DNA of 40,564 bases, taken from contig JAUIIS010000009.1 in NCBI GenBank assembly GCA_030431575.1, positions 1 to 40,564 of the forward strand, read 5' to 3'. Shown here piece after piece: positions 16,319 through 23,854 of the stretch; within the stretch, counting starts at the first letter, position 1; each line of letters starts with the position of its first letter. The notes under the pieces were generated by a model. That model worked only from the letters and a program-made list of their open reading frames with translations, was not told the origin of the DNA and did no database searches. Origin of the DNA: Acidimicrobiia bacterium (GTDB lineage Bacteria > Actinomycetota > Acidimicrobiia > Acidimicrobiales > UBA8592). The translations under genes were made by a program, and so were the position numbers.

Positions 16319-17223
16319 CGCAGCTGGAAGTGTTCTCGTCACTCATGTTCATTGTGGGGCTTACCTTGTTGCTTTCGCTGGTGCGCTGGTTTGGGCGCGA
16401 ACCTGTGGTCGACCGCATCCGGCCCTACGCGCCCGGCAGCTACGGCACCGGCGCTAGACAAGGCATCTTGTCGGTCGGTTCGTTCCGCGACGTCATTGCC
16501 CCATTGGCCTCCGGGCTTGGTGCATCCGTCGCCAAGGGGTTCGGCATCTCCGAAGACCTCGACCGCAAGCTCCGCAGAATCCAGTCACCCCTCGATGCCA
16601 GCCAGTTCCGCACCCGCCAGCTCGGCTGGGTCACCACGGCCCTGACCCTCAGCGTCTTCGTGTCGATAGCACTGCGCTTTGGAGCGACGCTCGCCCTCGT
16701 CGTATCTCTTGGCGTCCCCCTGCTGACATTCCTCATCATGGAACAACGGATAGTGGCTGCCTCAGAGGCCCACCAAGAGCGACTCTTCCACGAGCTTCCC
16801 GTGGTGGCAGAACAACTCGGCATGCTTCTAGCAGCCGGCTATTCGCTGGGCGCGGCATTGCACCGAGTATCGGCACGAGGCAGCGGTGTGGTGTCGTCGC
16901 ATCTCCAGACCGTCATGAGCCGCACCCGCCAAGGCCTCTCAGAAACCCAAGCCCTGGCCGAATGGGCCGAACTCGCCGACGTGCCAGCTCTCGACCGCCT
17001 GGTATCGGTGCTGGCCCTCAACCACGAAGCCAGCGATCTGGGCAGCCTGATCTCCGAAGAGGCGCGTGCCATTCGGCGCGAGGCGCACCGCCAACTCATC
17101 GAGTCCATCGAACGCAAAGACCAGCAGGTCTGGATACCGGTCGCTATCGCCGCACTCATACCCGGCACCATCCTCATCGCAATTCCGTTCATTCAAGCGA
17201 TGCGCACATTCTCAAGCACGTGA
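16315..17223 (+). CDS. tadC: Tad pilus inner-membrane platform protein TadC
   Basis: This second platform protein, 302 residues, has the same fold as TadB. Helices lie at about 5-22 and 100-142, followed by a T2SSF domain with HELPVVAEQLGMLLAAGYSL and LDRLVSVLALNHEASDLGSLI, and a C-terminal helix PVAIAALIPGTILIAIPFIQ. It overlaps tadB by 4 nt. A 54-nt gap follows before the pilin-like gene, which has its own ribosome binding site. Confidence 0.88.
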   Translation: MTQLEVFSSLMFIVGLTLLLSLVRWFGREPVVDRIRPYAPGSYGTGARQGILSVGSFRDVIAPLASGLGASVAKGFGISEDLDRKLRRIQSPLDASQFRTRQLGWVTTALTLSVFVSIALRFGATLALVVSLGVPLLTFLIMEQRIVAASEAHQERLFHELPVVAEQLGMLLAAGYSLGAALHRVSARGSGVVSSHLQTVMSRTRQGLSETQALAEWAELADVPALDRLVSVLALNHEASDLGSLISEEARAIRREAHRQLIESIERKDQQVWIPVAIAALIPGTILIAIPFIQAMRTFSST

Positions 17224-17277
17224 CGGGCCCAACTGCCCACCCAAAGATCCCCAGTATGCAAAAGCGAAAGAAGTGAA

Positions 17278-17541
17278 ATGCATCCCAACAAGCAATCCAT
17301 CAACCACCGCGTCCTACGCGCTGCGACCGCAATCCACACCCGCCGCACCGACCTCTTGGAGCAAGTCCAAGGCGATCCTGTGCAGGGGCACAAGAATGAA
17401 CGAGGCGAAGGCATCGTCTCTGTGGCCATTGCCGTGCTGATCATGGCCGCCCTCGGCGTCGTCGCTTACGGAGCCTTCGACACGTTGTTCAACAACACCA
17501 CCAATGCCGCAGAGAGCCAGATCTCAAGCATTGGAGGCTAG
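17278..17541 (+). CDS. Flp-type pilin-like small protein
   Basis: The 87-residue protein has a long basic leader (1-42), then ERGEGIVSVAIAVLIMAALG (41-60) and a short polar tail ending SSIGG. The Gly-Glu junction followed by a hydrophobic helix is the layout of class IV/Flp prepilins, which are cut by a TadV-type peptidase after the glycine. The position right after tadC fits the major pilin. A GAAAGAAG ribosome binding site lies at 17266-17273. The usual Flp Glu-Tyr pair is not present, so pilin identity is likely but not certain. No prepilin peptidase gene is in the window. Confidence 0.7.
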   Translation: MHPNKQSINHRVLRAATAIHTRRTDLLEQVQGDPVQGHKNERGEGIVSVAIAVLIMAALGVVAYGAFDTLFNNTTNAAESQISSIGG

Positions 17542-17923
17542 TGCCCAACGTGGCGCCGGCATCTTCAGTTCGGTGTTCGGGCTCATGTTCTTCTTGACCT
17601 TCATGCTGCTGGCCGTCCAGGTCCTCTGGAGCCTCTATGCCACCTCGGTGGTAACGAGCGCTGCCTATGACGCTGGCCGAACTGCAGCACGCTCGGGCGA
17701 CGCCGGGGCTGGGCAAGCAAGATTCGCCCAAGCCATCGGCGGCTACGACGCAGACATCGCCATTGCCGTTCCTAGCGGCGAAGGCACCGTCGTTGTCACC
17801 GTGAGCGGTGAGAACCCGTCGTTACTGCCAGAGCGCTTTGCGACAGCGCTGCCGTTCGCATCCATTGACCGCACCATCGAGATCCGGCGAGAAGTCTTCG
17901 TCGAAGCCCAAGACGCGCCATGA
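17504..17923 (+). CDS. TadE-like pseudopilin
   Basis: The 139-residue product has the TadE layout: a short polar leader ending QRGAGIFSSVFG, one hydrophobic helix (LMFFLTFMLLAVQVLWSLY), then AAYDAGRTAARSGDAG and an extracellular beta-rich domain. TadE-like proteins are minor pilins needed for Flp pilus assembly. The start is uncertain. The ATG at 17504 overlaps the pilin gene by 38 nt and lacks a ribosome binding site; TTG at 17531 is an alternative. The end overlaps the next gene by 4 nt. Confidence 0.78.
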   Translation: MPQRARSQALEASAQRGAGIFSSVFGLMFFLTFMLLAVQVLWSLYATSVVTSAAYDAGRTAARSGDAGAGQARFAQAIGGYDADIAIAVPSGEGTVVVTVSGENPSLLPERFATALPFASIDRTIEIRREVFVEAQDAP

Positions 17924-18399
17924 GCTCTACGGCTCCTCGCCAGTGCGCCACCAGACACCGGCGATGCCGCGGCGACGCGGGGTTCGTTGGCGGCAGCGAA
18001 GGCATACTCTTCGGCGTCGTCGTATTCGTCTTTGGGCTGCTCGTCATGTTTAACGCCTGGGCCGTGATCGACGCCAAGATGGCCGTCGGCTCAGCAGCAC
18101 GCGAAACAACACGGACACTTGTGGAATCCAACGGCAGTTCCAACGCCGCTGTCGAGGCGGGTCGCAACGCCTTCGCCGCAACCAGCAACTTCGACCCCGC
18201 GGGACTCAATGGCCCTGCGTTCAGTGGCACGTTCGAACGTTGCGGCCGCGTCAGCGCCACCTACACCTACGACGTCCCCGCTATTGCCCTGCCTGGCGGG
18301 ATCGGCTGGGGCTCGGGATTCACCGTTTCAGCAACCCACACCGAAATCGTCGACCCCTACCGCAGCGGACTAGAAGGCGAGGCCGAATGCGCGCCCTAA
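17920..18399 (+). CDS. TadE/TadF-like pseudopilin
   Basis: This 159-residue protein is the second in a run of three minor pilin candidates. A Cys- and Arg-rich leader ends with GDAGFVGGSEGILFG. A hydrophobic helix (VVVFVFGLLVMFNAWAVID) is followed by the typical SAARETTRTLVES segment and an extracellular part with two further Cys residues. Its place between TadE-like and TadG-like genes and 4-nt overlap with the upstream gene support a role in the pilus. TadE versus TadF cannot be decided by eye. Confidence 0.75.
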   Translation: MSSTAPRQCATRHRRCRGDAGFVGGSEGILFGVVVFVFGLLVMFNAWAVIDAKMAVGSAARETTRTLVESNGSSNAAVEAGRNAFAATSNFDPAGLNGPAFSGTFERCGRVSATYTYDVPAIALPGGIGWGSGFTVSATHTEIVDPYRSGLEGEAECAP

Positions 18400-18866
18400 G
18401 CGCTGACCCTCGCCCACAGCAACGCCAGGCTGATACAACGACGCGCCAGCGCGGGAGCGTCATGTTCTTGTACCCGGTTGGTTTTCTCATCGTCATCATG
18501 CTTGGCGCCATAGCGGTGGACCTCAGCAACGTTTGGCTTCAACAACGCCAACTGGCCGACGCCGCAGATGCCGCCGCCAACGACGCAGCCACCTACGGCG
18601 TTGCCCCCGCAGACCTCAGAGCTGGCGAACGCTCAGCCGACCCGGCAAGAGTCACCGACATCGTGCAAACCTCGGTTGCGGGCCAAGGCCTCCCCGACAA
18701 CAGCCGCATCTCCGCCATCAACCCCGCCGCCATCAGCCCAAGCGGCAACCCCGCCGTTTCGGTCACCCTCACCGGCAACGCCACCTTCATCTTCGGCCAA
18801 ATCGTCGGCCGCGACGGCATCGCCATCCAAGCAACCGGCACTGCCGAACTCAGCGACGGCAGTTAA
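18387..18866 (+). CDS. TadG/TadE-like pilus protein
   Basis: The 159-residue product has the N-terminal motif of TadG-like proteins. QRGSVMFLYPVGFLIVIMLG is followed by AIAVDLSNVWLQQRQLADAADAAANDAA, the segment in which a membrane helix leads into a helical stalk, and then a short beta-rich domain. It lacks the large von Willebrand-type region of full TadG, so it is a short variant. The ATG at 18387 overlaps the upstream gene by 13 nt. It is the last gene of the operon. Confidence 0.75.
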   Translation: MRALSADPRPQQRQADTTTRQRGSVMFLYPVGFLIVIMLGAIAVDLSNVWLQQRQLADAADAAANDAATYGVAPADLRAGERSADPARVTDIVQTSVAGQGLPDNSRISAINPAAISPSGNPAVSVTLTGNATFIFGQIVGRDGIAIQATGTAELSDGS

Positions 18867-18899
18867 CCCAGGACCCGGTATTACGACAGAGAAGTTGGG

Positions 18900-18917
18900 G
18901 CTCGGACAAGCCCGAGC
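18900..18917 (+). terminator. Possible terminator of the Tad operon
   Basis: GCTCGG and CCGAGC form a 6-bp stem with a 6-nt loop, 33 nt after the last pilus gene; a competing GGGCT/AGCCC pairing is possible. There is no T-tract, so this is a weak call based on position between convergent genes. Confidence 0.3.
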
Positions 18918-18985
18918 AACAGCGGACGAGCCACCAGTTTGCAACCAGTTGCCTCGGGCACGCCGACCACCACAAACCGCTCCGG

Positions 18986-19501
18986 TCAGCGAGCTGGGAA
19001 GCCTTCGGACTTCGCTGCCGCGGTGGCGGCGGCCATCTTGTTGCCGTCGAAGCCGATGCGTTGGGTGGGCGTCACCTTGAGGACTCGCCGGTTAGGTGTG
19101 TCGTTCAGACGCACAAACTCGCGTTGGGCTTGCTCGTCCCCCACCCGCAGCCGCTTGGCGAGCTCTGGCAGGAACCAGTCAATGGTCTCGCGGTCATCAA
19201 ACACCTCGCAGGTTCCCTTGTAGGTCAACGCCCAAGAACCCTTGATGGCGGTGCCCTTGCTGGTGATCGAGATCGCCACGCGAGGGTCTCGCTGCACCGC
19301 CTTCACACGCACTCTCAGCGACGACACGCTCAGCCAGAAGCAGCCGTCATGGAACACGAACGACATGATGACCCCAACGGGCCAGCCCTCCTTGTTGCTC
19401 CACATGAAGTTGCATTCAGTTTGCAACTCCAAGAGCTGTTGCTCGTCCGCCTGGTCCAGCGTGTAGCTGCTCACATCGTCGTAGGTGAAGGTCTCGTCCA
19501 T
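18986..19501 (-). CDS. Pyridoxamine 5'-phosphate oxidase-fold protein
   Basis: The 171-residue protein looks like a split-barrel flavin- or F420-binding protein of the PPOX class. It has strands WPVGVIMSFVFHDGCFWLSV, then RVRVKAVQRDPRVAISI and GSWALTYKGTCEVFDD, and a C-terminal RRVLKVTPTQRIGFDGNKM. Members reduce or oxidise small substrates with FMN or F420, or simply bind the cofactor; the exact substrate cannot be told. The start at 19501 is supported by a TAGCGT box 8 nt upstream. Confidence 0.75.
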   Translation of the reverse strand: MDETFTYDDVSSYTLDQADEQQLLELQTECNFMWSNKEGWPVGVIMSFVFHDGCFWLSVSSLRVRVKAVQRDPRVAISITSKGTAIKGSWALTYKGTCEVFDDRETIDWFLPELAKRLRVGDEQAQREFVRLNDTPNRRVLKVTPTQRIGFDGNKMAAATAAAKSEGFPAR

Positions 19502-19509
19502 GCCATCGA

Positions 19510-19515
19510 ACGCTA
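19510..19515 (-). promoter_or_regulatory. -10 box of the PPOX-like gene (leaderless)
   Basis: TAGCGT on the minus strand ends 8 nt before the ATG at 19501. The same hexamer precedes uppS. Confidence 0.4.
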
Positions 19516-19548
19516 ACCCACCACCCGATTCGGCACATGGTGCGCCCG

Positions 19549-20211
19549 CTACCGGGAGCGACGCGTCGACACCAGGAGTTGCACAACGCCAGCACCCGAC
19601 AACTGCTTCGCTGCCGGCGCGCTTTGGCTAGTGCGTGCAAGCTCAAGCGCCAGAACCCCAACCTCGGGTTCATCAAACGCACTCGAGACCTTCCGGAACC
19701 CAGCGATGGGATCGCGCTTGGACTGCAGCCGCACTATCTGGGTCGATCCCAAGGACTGACAATGCACCGGGTCCGAGGCCACCAGGTATTCCCGGCATGC
19801 CAGCGGACGAACCGGGCGAACGCCACATGTGCCATCGGCGTCCAGCATGGGGCAGCGAATCGCCGCCTTGAAATACCGGTCAACGAAGCCGGTGCGTTCG
19901 TCATGGCCCACGGCAGGTACCGGTCCGCCAAGATTTACGTTCTGCAACGCATCCACCGTCTTGGAGATCCGGCCCTCCAGCTCAGTTCTGCGCCCCATGT
20001 CCTGCGCGTCAATGAATGAGCGGATAGCTCGCACCTCGGCGGCGCTGACGGGAACAGCCTGGTTGCAGCATTGGCTGCAACCAGCGCTGCAGGTCACCGG
20101 GTTCTCGGTGTTGGCCAACTGGACCTGAGCATCGTCGTCGACGAAGGACCGTGCTAGTTCGAGTGCCTCGTCGGCCGATTCGACAACCAGAGGCGTCTCG
20201 AACACTGGCAT
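19549..20211 (-). CDS. YkgJ-like cysteine-cluster protein (Zn/Fe-chelating type)
   Basis: The 220-residue protein carries the cysteine cluster of the YkgJ family: CSAGCSQCC (Cys41, 45, 48, 49), then CPMLDADGTC and a final Cys in RPLACREY. These residues are thought to bind zinc or an iron-sulfur cluster. The family's role is unknown, with some members acting near flagellin or protein modification. Its ATG overlaps the stop of the small upstream gene by one base, so the two are translationally coupled. Confidence 0.8.
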   Translation of the reverse strand: MPVFETPLVVESADEALELARSFVDDDAQVQLANTENPVTCSAGCSQCCNQAVPVSAAEVRAIRSFIDAQDMGRRTELEGRISKTVDALQNVNLGGPVPAVGHDERTGFVDRYFKAAIRCPMLDADGTCGVRPVRPLACREYLVASDPVHCQSLGSTQIVRLQSKRDPIAGFRKVSSAFDEPEVGVLALELARTSQSAPAAKQLSGAGVVQLLVSTRRSR

Positions 20212-20513
20212 CAGACGCTCTTCATCTTGAGGTAGGGCTCCTGCTTGTTACCCACGGTCGAGCAGAACGACTCAGGCTGCTTCGAGTCATAGACGAAGGG
20301 ACGCGCTTGCAGAACGACCTCCCCCTTAATGTCGCCGAGTTTCAGGTAGAAGCCAGAGACTTCTTCAGACTTCTCGGCTTCCGCTTCCAGGAGCGCTGCC
20401 GACAATTCGGCAAGTGCCCCAGCGACCCGCTCGGTAGCGGGGTACTCGGGACCCATCTCCACAGATACGCGTAGTTGATCGTTAGCTATTGGTTGAAGTG
20501 CATCGTTACTCAT
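20211..20513 (-). CDS. Unrecognised 100-residue protein coupled to the YkgJ-like gene
   Basis: I do not recognise this soluble 100-residue protein. It has a helical, Glu-rich centre (AGALAELSAALLEAEAEKSEE) and a C-terminal half with GFYLKLGDIKGEVV and one Cys. It has no signal peptide or membrane helix. TGATG coupling with the downstream cysteine-cluster gene suggests the two act together, perhaps as substrate or partner (inference). Confidence 0.6.
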   Translation of the reverse strand: MSNDALQPIANDQLRVSVEMGPEYPATERVAGALAELSAALLEAEAEKSEEVSGFYLKLGDIKGEVVLQARPFVYDSKQPESFCSTVGNKQEPYLKMKSV

Positions 20514-20678
20514 GCCAATCCAGACGGCGCGAGCATCCTCGGTTACACCTGCATCTCGCGTTATTGGCTAGCTTGGGTGGGCACTGCCAGCCGAACTGTG
20601 GGCCACGGCAACTCGAATGACCTGGGCACACGGCAAGCAAGTCCTGCGCCACGCAGCAATGTGTGCGATCTTGTTGGC

Positions 20679-21521
20679 ATGCGTGAAAGCTTCTACGACA
20701 CCAACGGCATCACCCTGCATGTGCTCGACTACCCAGGGTCGGGGCCAACCGTGCTGATGTTGCACGGCCTCACCGCCAACGCGCACTTCTTTCCAGACCT
20801 GGCCAACCTGGTGGCGGGCGACTTCAGGGTCGTGGCCATCAACCTCCGTGGCCGGGGACGATCTGAGAAACCGCCGAGCCACTACACCATGGAGGACCAC
20901 GCCAACGACGTGCTCGGCGTCATGGACAAGCTGAAGCTGGATAGCGCCCACCTGTGCGGCCACTCCTATGGTGGGCTGCTCACGTACTATCTCGCAGCCC
21001 ACCACCGCGACCGCGTTGACCGCTGTGTTGTGCTCGACGCCCCAGCTGATGTTGACGCGAACGTGCTGGAACAGATCCAACCGGCGCTCGATCGCCTCAC
21101 CAAGATGTTCCCTTCATGGGACGAGTTCCTCGACGAGATGCGTGCCCTCCCCTACTACCAGGGCTGGTGGGAACCCAGCATCGAGGACTATTTCAAGTCC
21201 GACGTCATCCGTCAGGTCGATGGTCGCTGCCGCCCGCGGATCCACCCAGACCACATCAAACAATGCGTGGAGGGCACGCTCGACATCGACTGGCCCAAGC
21301 TGGTCGGCACTGTGGCCCAACCCACGCTCCTGATCCGCTGCGCCGACCCCTTTGGCCCCGAAGGGTCACCACCAATGCTCACCGCAGAAGCAGCCGCGCA
21401 GACGGTGGCCGTCATGCCCAACGCCACCACTGACGTTGTTCCCGGGAATCACATGACCGCGTTCTTCGGTGAAGCCGCCGCCAACGTCGCCCCAAAGATC
21501 ACGGACTTCCTCGTTGGCTAA
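20679..21521 (+). CDS. Alpha/beta hydrolase
   Basis: The 280-residue enzyme has the alpha/beta hydrolase fold: oxyanion region LMLHGLTAN (27-34), a GRGRSEKP loop, nucleophile elbow GHSYGG with Ser96, and a candidate catalytic His258 in PGNHMTAFF. The acid residue is likely the Asp in IRCADPFGP. A cap region rich in aromatic residues (YYQGWWEPS) lies between. It could hydrolyse esters, lactones or C-C bonds; substrate is not readable. The ATG at 20679 starts the conserved N-terminus; the frame is open upstream without protein-like sequence. It overlaps or abuts the next gene. Confidence 0.85.
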   Translation: MRESFYDTNGITLHVLDYPGSGPTVLMLHGLTANAHFFPDLANLVAGDFRVVAINLRGRGRSEKPPSHYTMEDHANDVLGVMDKLKLDSAHLCGHSYGGLLTYYLAAHHRDRVDRCVVLDAPADVDANVLEQIQPALDRLTKMFPSWDEFLDEMRALPYYQGWWEPSIEDYFKSDVIRQVDGRCRPRIHPDHIKQCVEGTLDIDWPKLVGTVAQPTLLIRCADPFGPEGSPPMLTAEAAAQTVAVMPNATTDVVPGNHMTAFFGEAAANVAPKITDFLVG

Positions 21522-21894
21522 CACCCAGCTCGAGACCTTCGCAATCGTTGTCACCAACGCCACGCCACGAGAGCTGGGCCAGCACCTCACCGACCAGCTC
21601 GGCGAAGTGGGCTGGAAGTGCGGCAAAGTAGACAACCTCGGCACTGGGGTCGCCTTCGAGCTAGCCATCAACAAGCGCTCGTTGCTGGTCGTGGTTGGGC
21701 CCAACCCCACAGGCCCTGAGGGCTGTGTAGTCGCCGTGGGTCGCAGCATGGGCCCCATTGGCCGGTTGTTGGGCGCCAACGAGGACGCCGACCGCATGGC
21801 GGTGGTGACTGCTGTAGACCGGGCCCTTCACCGCTTTGCCGAGGTGGGCCCCATCAATTGGTTGACCGAAGATGCATGGTCAGCCGAGAACTAG
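21514..21894 (+). CDS. Unrecognised 126-residue protein downstream of the hydrolase
   Basis: I do not recognise this protein. It is small, soluble and probably alpha/beta: a strand FAIVVTNATPRELGQHL, then a central hydrophobic strand RSLLVVVGPNPTGPEGCVVAVG, and a helical end. There is no signal peptide. The start is unclear: TTG at 21514 overlaps the hydrolase stop, while GTG at 21469 would overlap by 53 nt; neither has a convincing ribosome binding site. It is probably co-transcribed with the hydrolase. Confidence 0.6.
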   Translation: MANTQLETFAIVVTNATPRELGQHLTDQLGEVGWKCGKVDNLGTGVAFELAINKRSLLVVVGPNPTGPEGCVVAVGRSMGPIGRLLGANEDADRMAVVTAVDRALHRFAEVGPINWLTEDAWSAEN

Positions 21895-21917
21895 GCGGCC
21901 CACTCTCAGCCCCGCGG

Positions 21918-22895
21918 CTAGCCAAGGTCGACGAGGATCTTGCCAACGTTGGCGTTTGATTCCATGTACTTGTGCGCTTCGCCAATCTGGTCCAACGGAT
22001 AGCGAGAGTCGATCACGGGCTTTGCCAGGCCCCGGTCAAACAGCGGCAGAATTTCTGCACCGAACTTCTGGGTGATGGCAATCTTTTCGTCCAACGGCCG
22101 AGCCCGCAGCACGGTGCCGATCAGGCGAATACGGCCACGCAGCAGACGTCCAAGGTCTAGCTCGGGGCTGCCCCCACGCATCACGCCAACCTGGATGATG
22201 GTGCCTTTCGTCTTCACACAGGCCAGGTTTTTGGCCAAGTAGTCGCCGCCCACCACATCGAGAATTACATCGGCGCCTTTGCCCTCCGTGAAGGCAAGCG
22301 TTGCCTCGGCAAAGTCGTCCTGGGTGTAGTCGACCACCAGGTCGGCTCCAAGGGCTTCGCACGCTGCCACCTTGCCGGTCGAGGCCGTCACCACAATCTG
22401 GGCCCCAACGCCCTTCGCTATTTGGATGGCGGCCGTGCCAACGCCGCTGGCGCCGGCGTGCACCAGTGCAGTGAGTCCCGATGTCAGGCCGCTCTGAGCC
22501 ACAAGGGCATCAAAGGCTGTGATCCACACCTCAGGAATTGCCGCAGCGTCATCAAGACCGACCGACTTCGGCACGGGAAGCGCCTGGCGTTCGTGCACCG
22601 TCAGCACCTCGGCGTAGGCGCCGCCGCCAACAATGCCCATGACCTCATCGCCGATACTGAAGGCACTGACCCGCTCGCCTACAGCTGCGACGGTGCCAGC
22701 AAACTCCATGCCCGGAATCTCGTGCTCCATGGGTGGCCCGGGGTAGAACCCCATGCGTTGCAACAGGTCGGCCCTATTCAGTGCCGTGGCCCGCACTTTC
22801 ACCTGGAGCTCCTCAGGACCCGGTTGGGGCTCGGGCACCTCTTTGATGGCCAAGACCTCGGGTCCGCCTTTTTCTTCCAGCACTACTGCGCGCAT
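21918..22895 (-). CDS. NAD(P)H quinone oxidoreductase, PIG3/zeta-crystallin family
   Basis: The 325-residue medium-chain reductase has the zinc-free quinone oxidoreductase layout. The N-terminal GroES-like part contains NRADLLQRMGFYPGPP (38-53) and GDEVMGIVGGGAYAEVL, and the Rossmann domain contains HAGASGVGTAAIQIAKGVGA and GADLVVDYTQDDF. No catalytic zinc cysteines are present. The NRADLLQR...YPGPP pattern is characteristic of the PIG3-like branch, which reduces quinones with NADPH. The ATG at 22895 has an AGAGGA ribosome binding site. Confidence 0.88.
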   Translation of the reverse strand: MRAVVLEEKGGPEVLAIKEVPEPQPGPEELQVKVRATALNRADLLQRMGFYPGPPMEHEIPGMEFAGTVAAVGERVSAFSIGDEVMGIVGGGAYAEVLTVHERQALPVPKSVGLDDAAAIPEVWITAFDALVAQSGLTSGLTALVHAGASGVGTAAIQIAKGVGAQIVVTASTGKVAACEALGADLVVDYTQDDFAEATLAFTEGKGADVILDVVGGDYLAKNLACVKTKGTIIQVGVMRGGSPELDLGRLLRGRIRLIGTVLRARPLDEKIAITQKFGAEILPLFDRGLAKPVIDSRYPLDQIGEAHKYMESNANVGKILVDLG

Positions 22896-23002
22896 GTGGG
22901 GTCCTCTAAGACAGCCAAGCCAGCGCATCGAACGCGCTGGCACCTGCCAGAGACCCTATGCGACCCACCCGCTCATGGCACGACTCCTGGTGGTGCCGGG
23001 CG

Positions 23003-23035
23003 GGCCCGGGGCTTCCCCTCCGAAGGCCCCGGGCC
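23003..23035. repeat. GC-rich hairpin between divergent genes
   Basis: GGCCCGGGGC (23003-23012) and GCCCCGGGCC (23026-23035) are exact reverse complements around a 13-nt loop; the loop's TTC and GAA ends can extend the stem. No gene ends here on either strand, so it is not an ordinary transcript terminator for a visible gene. It could be part of a 5' leader or a small RNA. Confidence 0.5.
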
Positions 23036-23163
23036 GACCCGACGGGCTAGCCGCCGTCGTCTCGTTCACAAGCAGAACTCGTCTGGTGCTGCGTTGCAGG
23101 GCATAGCCGAGCAGATTTCTGGCCCAATGTCCGCGCGGGCAGCAATATCTTCATGTGATCGGC

Positions 23164-23184
23164 GCTGGTTTGTCACAAACCAGC
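23164..23184. promoter_or_regulatory. Operator-like perfect inverted repeat
   Basis: GCTGGTTTG and CAAACCAGC are exact 9-bp half-sites separated by TCA. The site lies 15 nt upstream of the TAGCAT -10 box of the small membrane gene, covering the position of a -35 element. That is where a repressor would act. No regulator gene is adjacent. Confidence 0.45.
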
Positions 23185-23199
23185 AACGCCAGCTCCCGC

Positions 23200-23205
23200 T
23201 AGCAT
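23200..23205 (+). promoter_or_regulatory. -10 box of the small membrane gene (leaderless)
   Basis: TAGCAT ends 8 nt before a GTG at 23214. This spacing, shared with other genes in the window, favours GTG over the in-frame ATG two codons later. Confidence 0.4.
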
Positions 23206-23213
23206 CTCTAGCC

Positions 23214-23360
23214 GTGGCTATGAAAAAGAACACCCAACGCATCATTGCTGGCCTCCTCGTCTTCTTCATGATTGCGAGCCTCGTGGCCAGCGTCGCTATT
23301 GGGGCTTCGTCGGGCGACTCGGCACCGATGCCCGCTACCAGCAGCCAATCAGCCATCTGA
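23214..23360 (+). CDS. Small single-pass membrane protein
   Basis: This 48-residue frame starts MAMKKNTQR, then one hydrophobic helix (IIAGLLVFFMIASLVASVAI) and a short polar, Ser-rich tail. The positive N-terminus suggests the tail faces outside. It is unlike any family I know. It stops 19 nt before the YbaK-like gene and is probably the first gene of a unit with that gene and the decarboxylase. Confidence 0.5.
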   Translation: MAMKKNTQRIIAGLLVFFMIASLVASVAIGASSGDSAPMPATSSQSAI

Positions 23361-23379
23361 CCAGGGCAAAGAGGCTCCG

Positions 23380-23847
23380 ATGACCCCAGCGGTCAAGGCG
23401 CTCGAGGCTGCTGGCGCGTACTTTCGTGTTGTCGAGTACGCGCACGACCCCGCCAGCACCGACTACGGCCAAGAAGCCGCCGATGCCATGGGCGTAGATG
23501 GCTCGCAAATCTTCAAGACGCTGCTGGCCGAGCTTCCCGATGGCGAGCTTGTCGTTGGTGTCGTGCCTGTCGTTTGCCTGCTTGACCTCAAGGCCATTGC
23601 CAAGGCCGCCGGGGCCAAAAAGGCCACCATGGCAGACCCCACCGTGGCCGAACGCCGCACCGGGTACGTGGTAGGCGGCATCTCGCCATTCGGCCAACGC
23701 CAACAGCACCGAACCTTCGTAGACGAGTCGGCCGAACTGTACGACGAGGTATTCGTCAGCGGAGGCCGACGCGGCATGGAGGTTGTTGTTGCCCCATCGA
23801 CGTTTGCCCAGCTACTCGACGCCACAATGGCCGACCTGACAGGATGA
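23380..23847 (+). CDS. ybaK: YbaK/EbsC-type aminoacyl-tRNA deacylase
   Basis: The 155-residue protein belongs to the YbaK branch of prolyl-tRNA editing factors, which hydrolyse mischarged Cys-tRNA(Pro) and similar products in trans. The catalytic-lysine segment GSQIFKTL has its Lys at residue 46. It is followed by the conserved GYVVGGISPFGQ and a C-terminal SGGRRGMEVVVAP. Length equals the family's usual size. An AAAGAGG ribosome binding site at 23368-23374 supports the ATG. Confidence 0.92.
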   Translation: MTPAVKALEAAGAYFRVVEYAHDPASTDYGQEAADAMGVDGSQIFKTLLAELPDGELVVGVVPVVCLLDLKAIAKAAGAKKATMADPTVAERRTGYVVGGISPFGQRQQHRTFVDESAELYDEVFVSGGRRGMEVVVAPSTFAQLLDATMADLTG

Positions 23848-23854
23848 TCCGCTG

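Larger units (their letters stand above)
22896..23213. other. Divergent intergenic region with two inverted repeats
   Basis: This 318-nt region separates the oxidoreductase (minus) from the small membrane gene (plus). It holds a very GC-rich hairpin at 23003-23035, a perfect 9-bp inverted repeat at 23164-23184, and the TAGCAT box at 23200-23205. I see no convincing gene in it. Confidence 0.5.

Noticed and set aside
20211-20513. Similarity of the 100-residue protein to Hcp of type VI secretion (LKLGDIKGE)
   Set aside because: The match is a few residues, in the wrong part of the protein, and no other type VI gene is present.
22978-23106. Short plus-strand frame MARLLVVPGGPG
   Set aside because: It is built from the GC-rich hairpin and has no further protein-like content.
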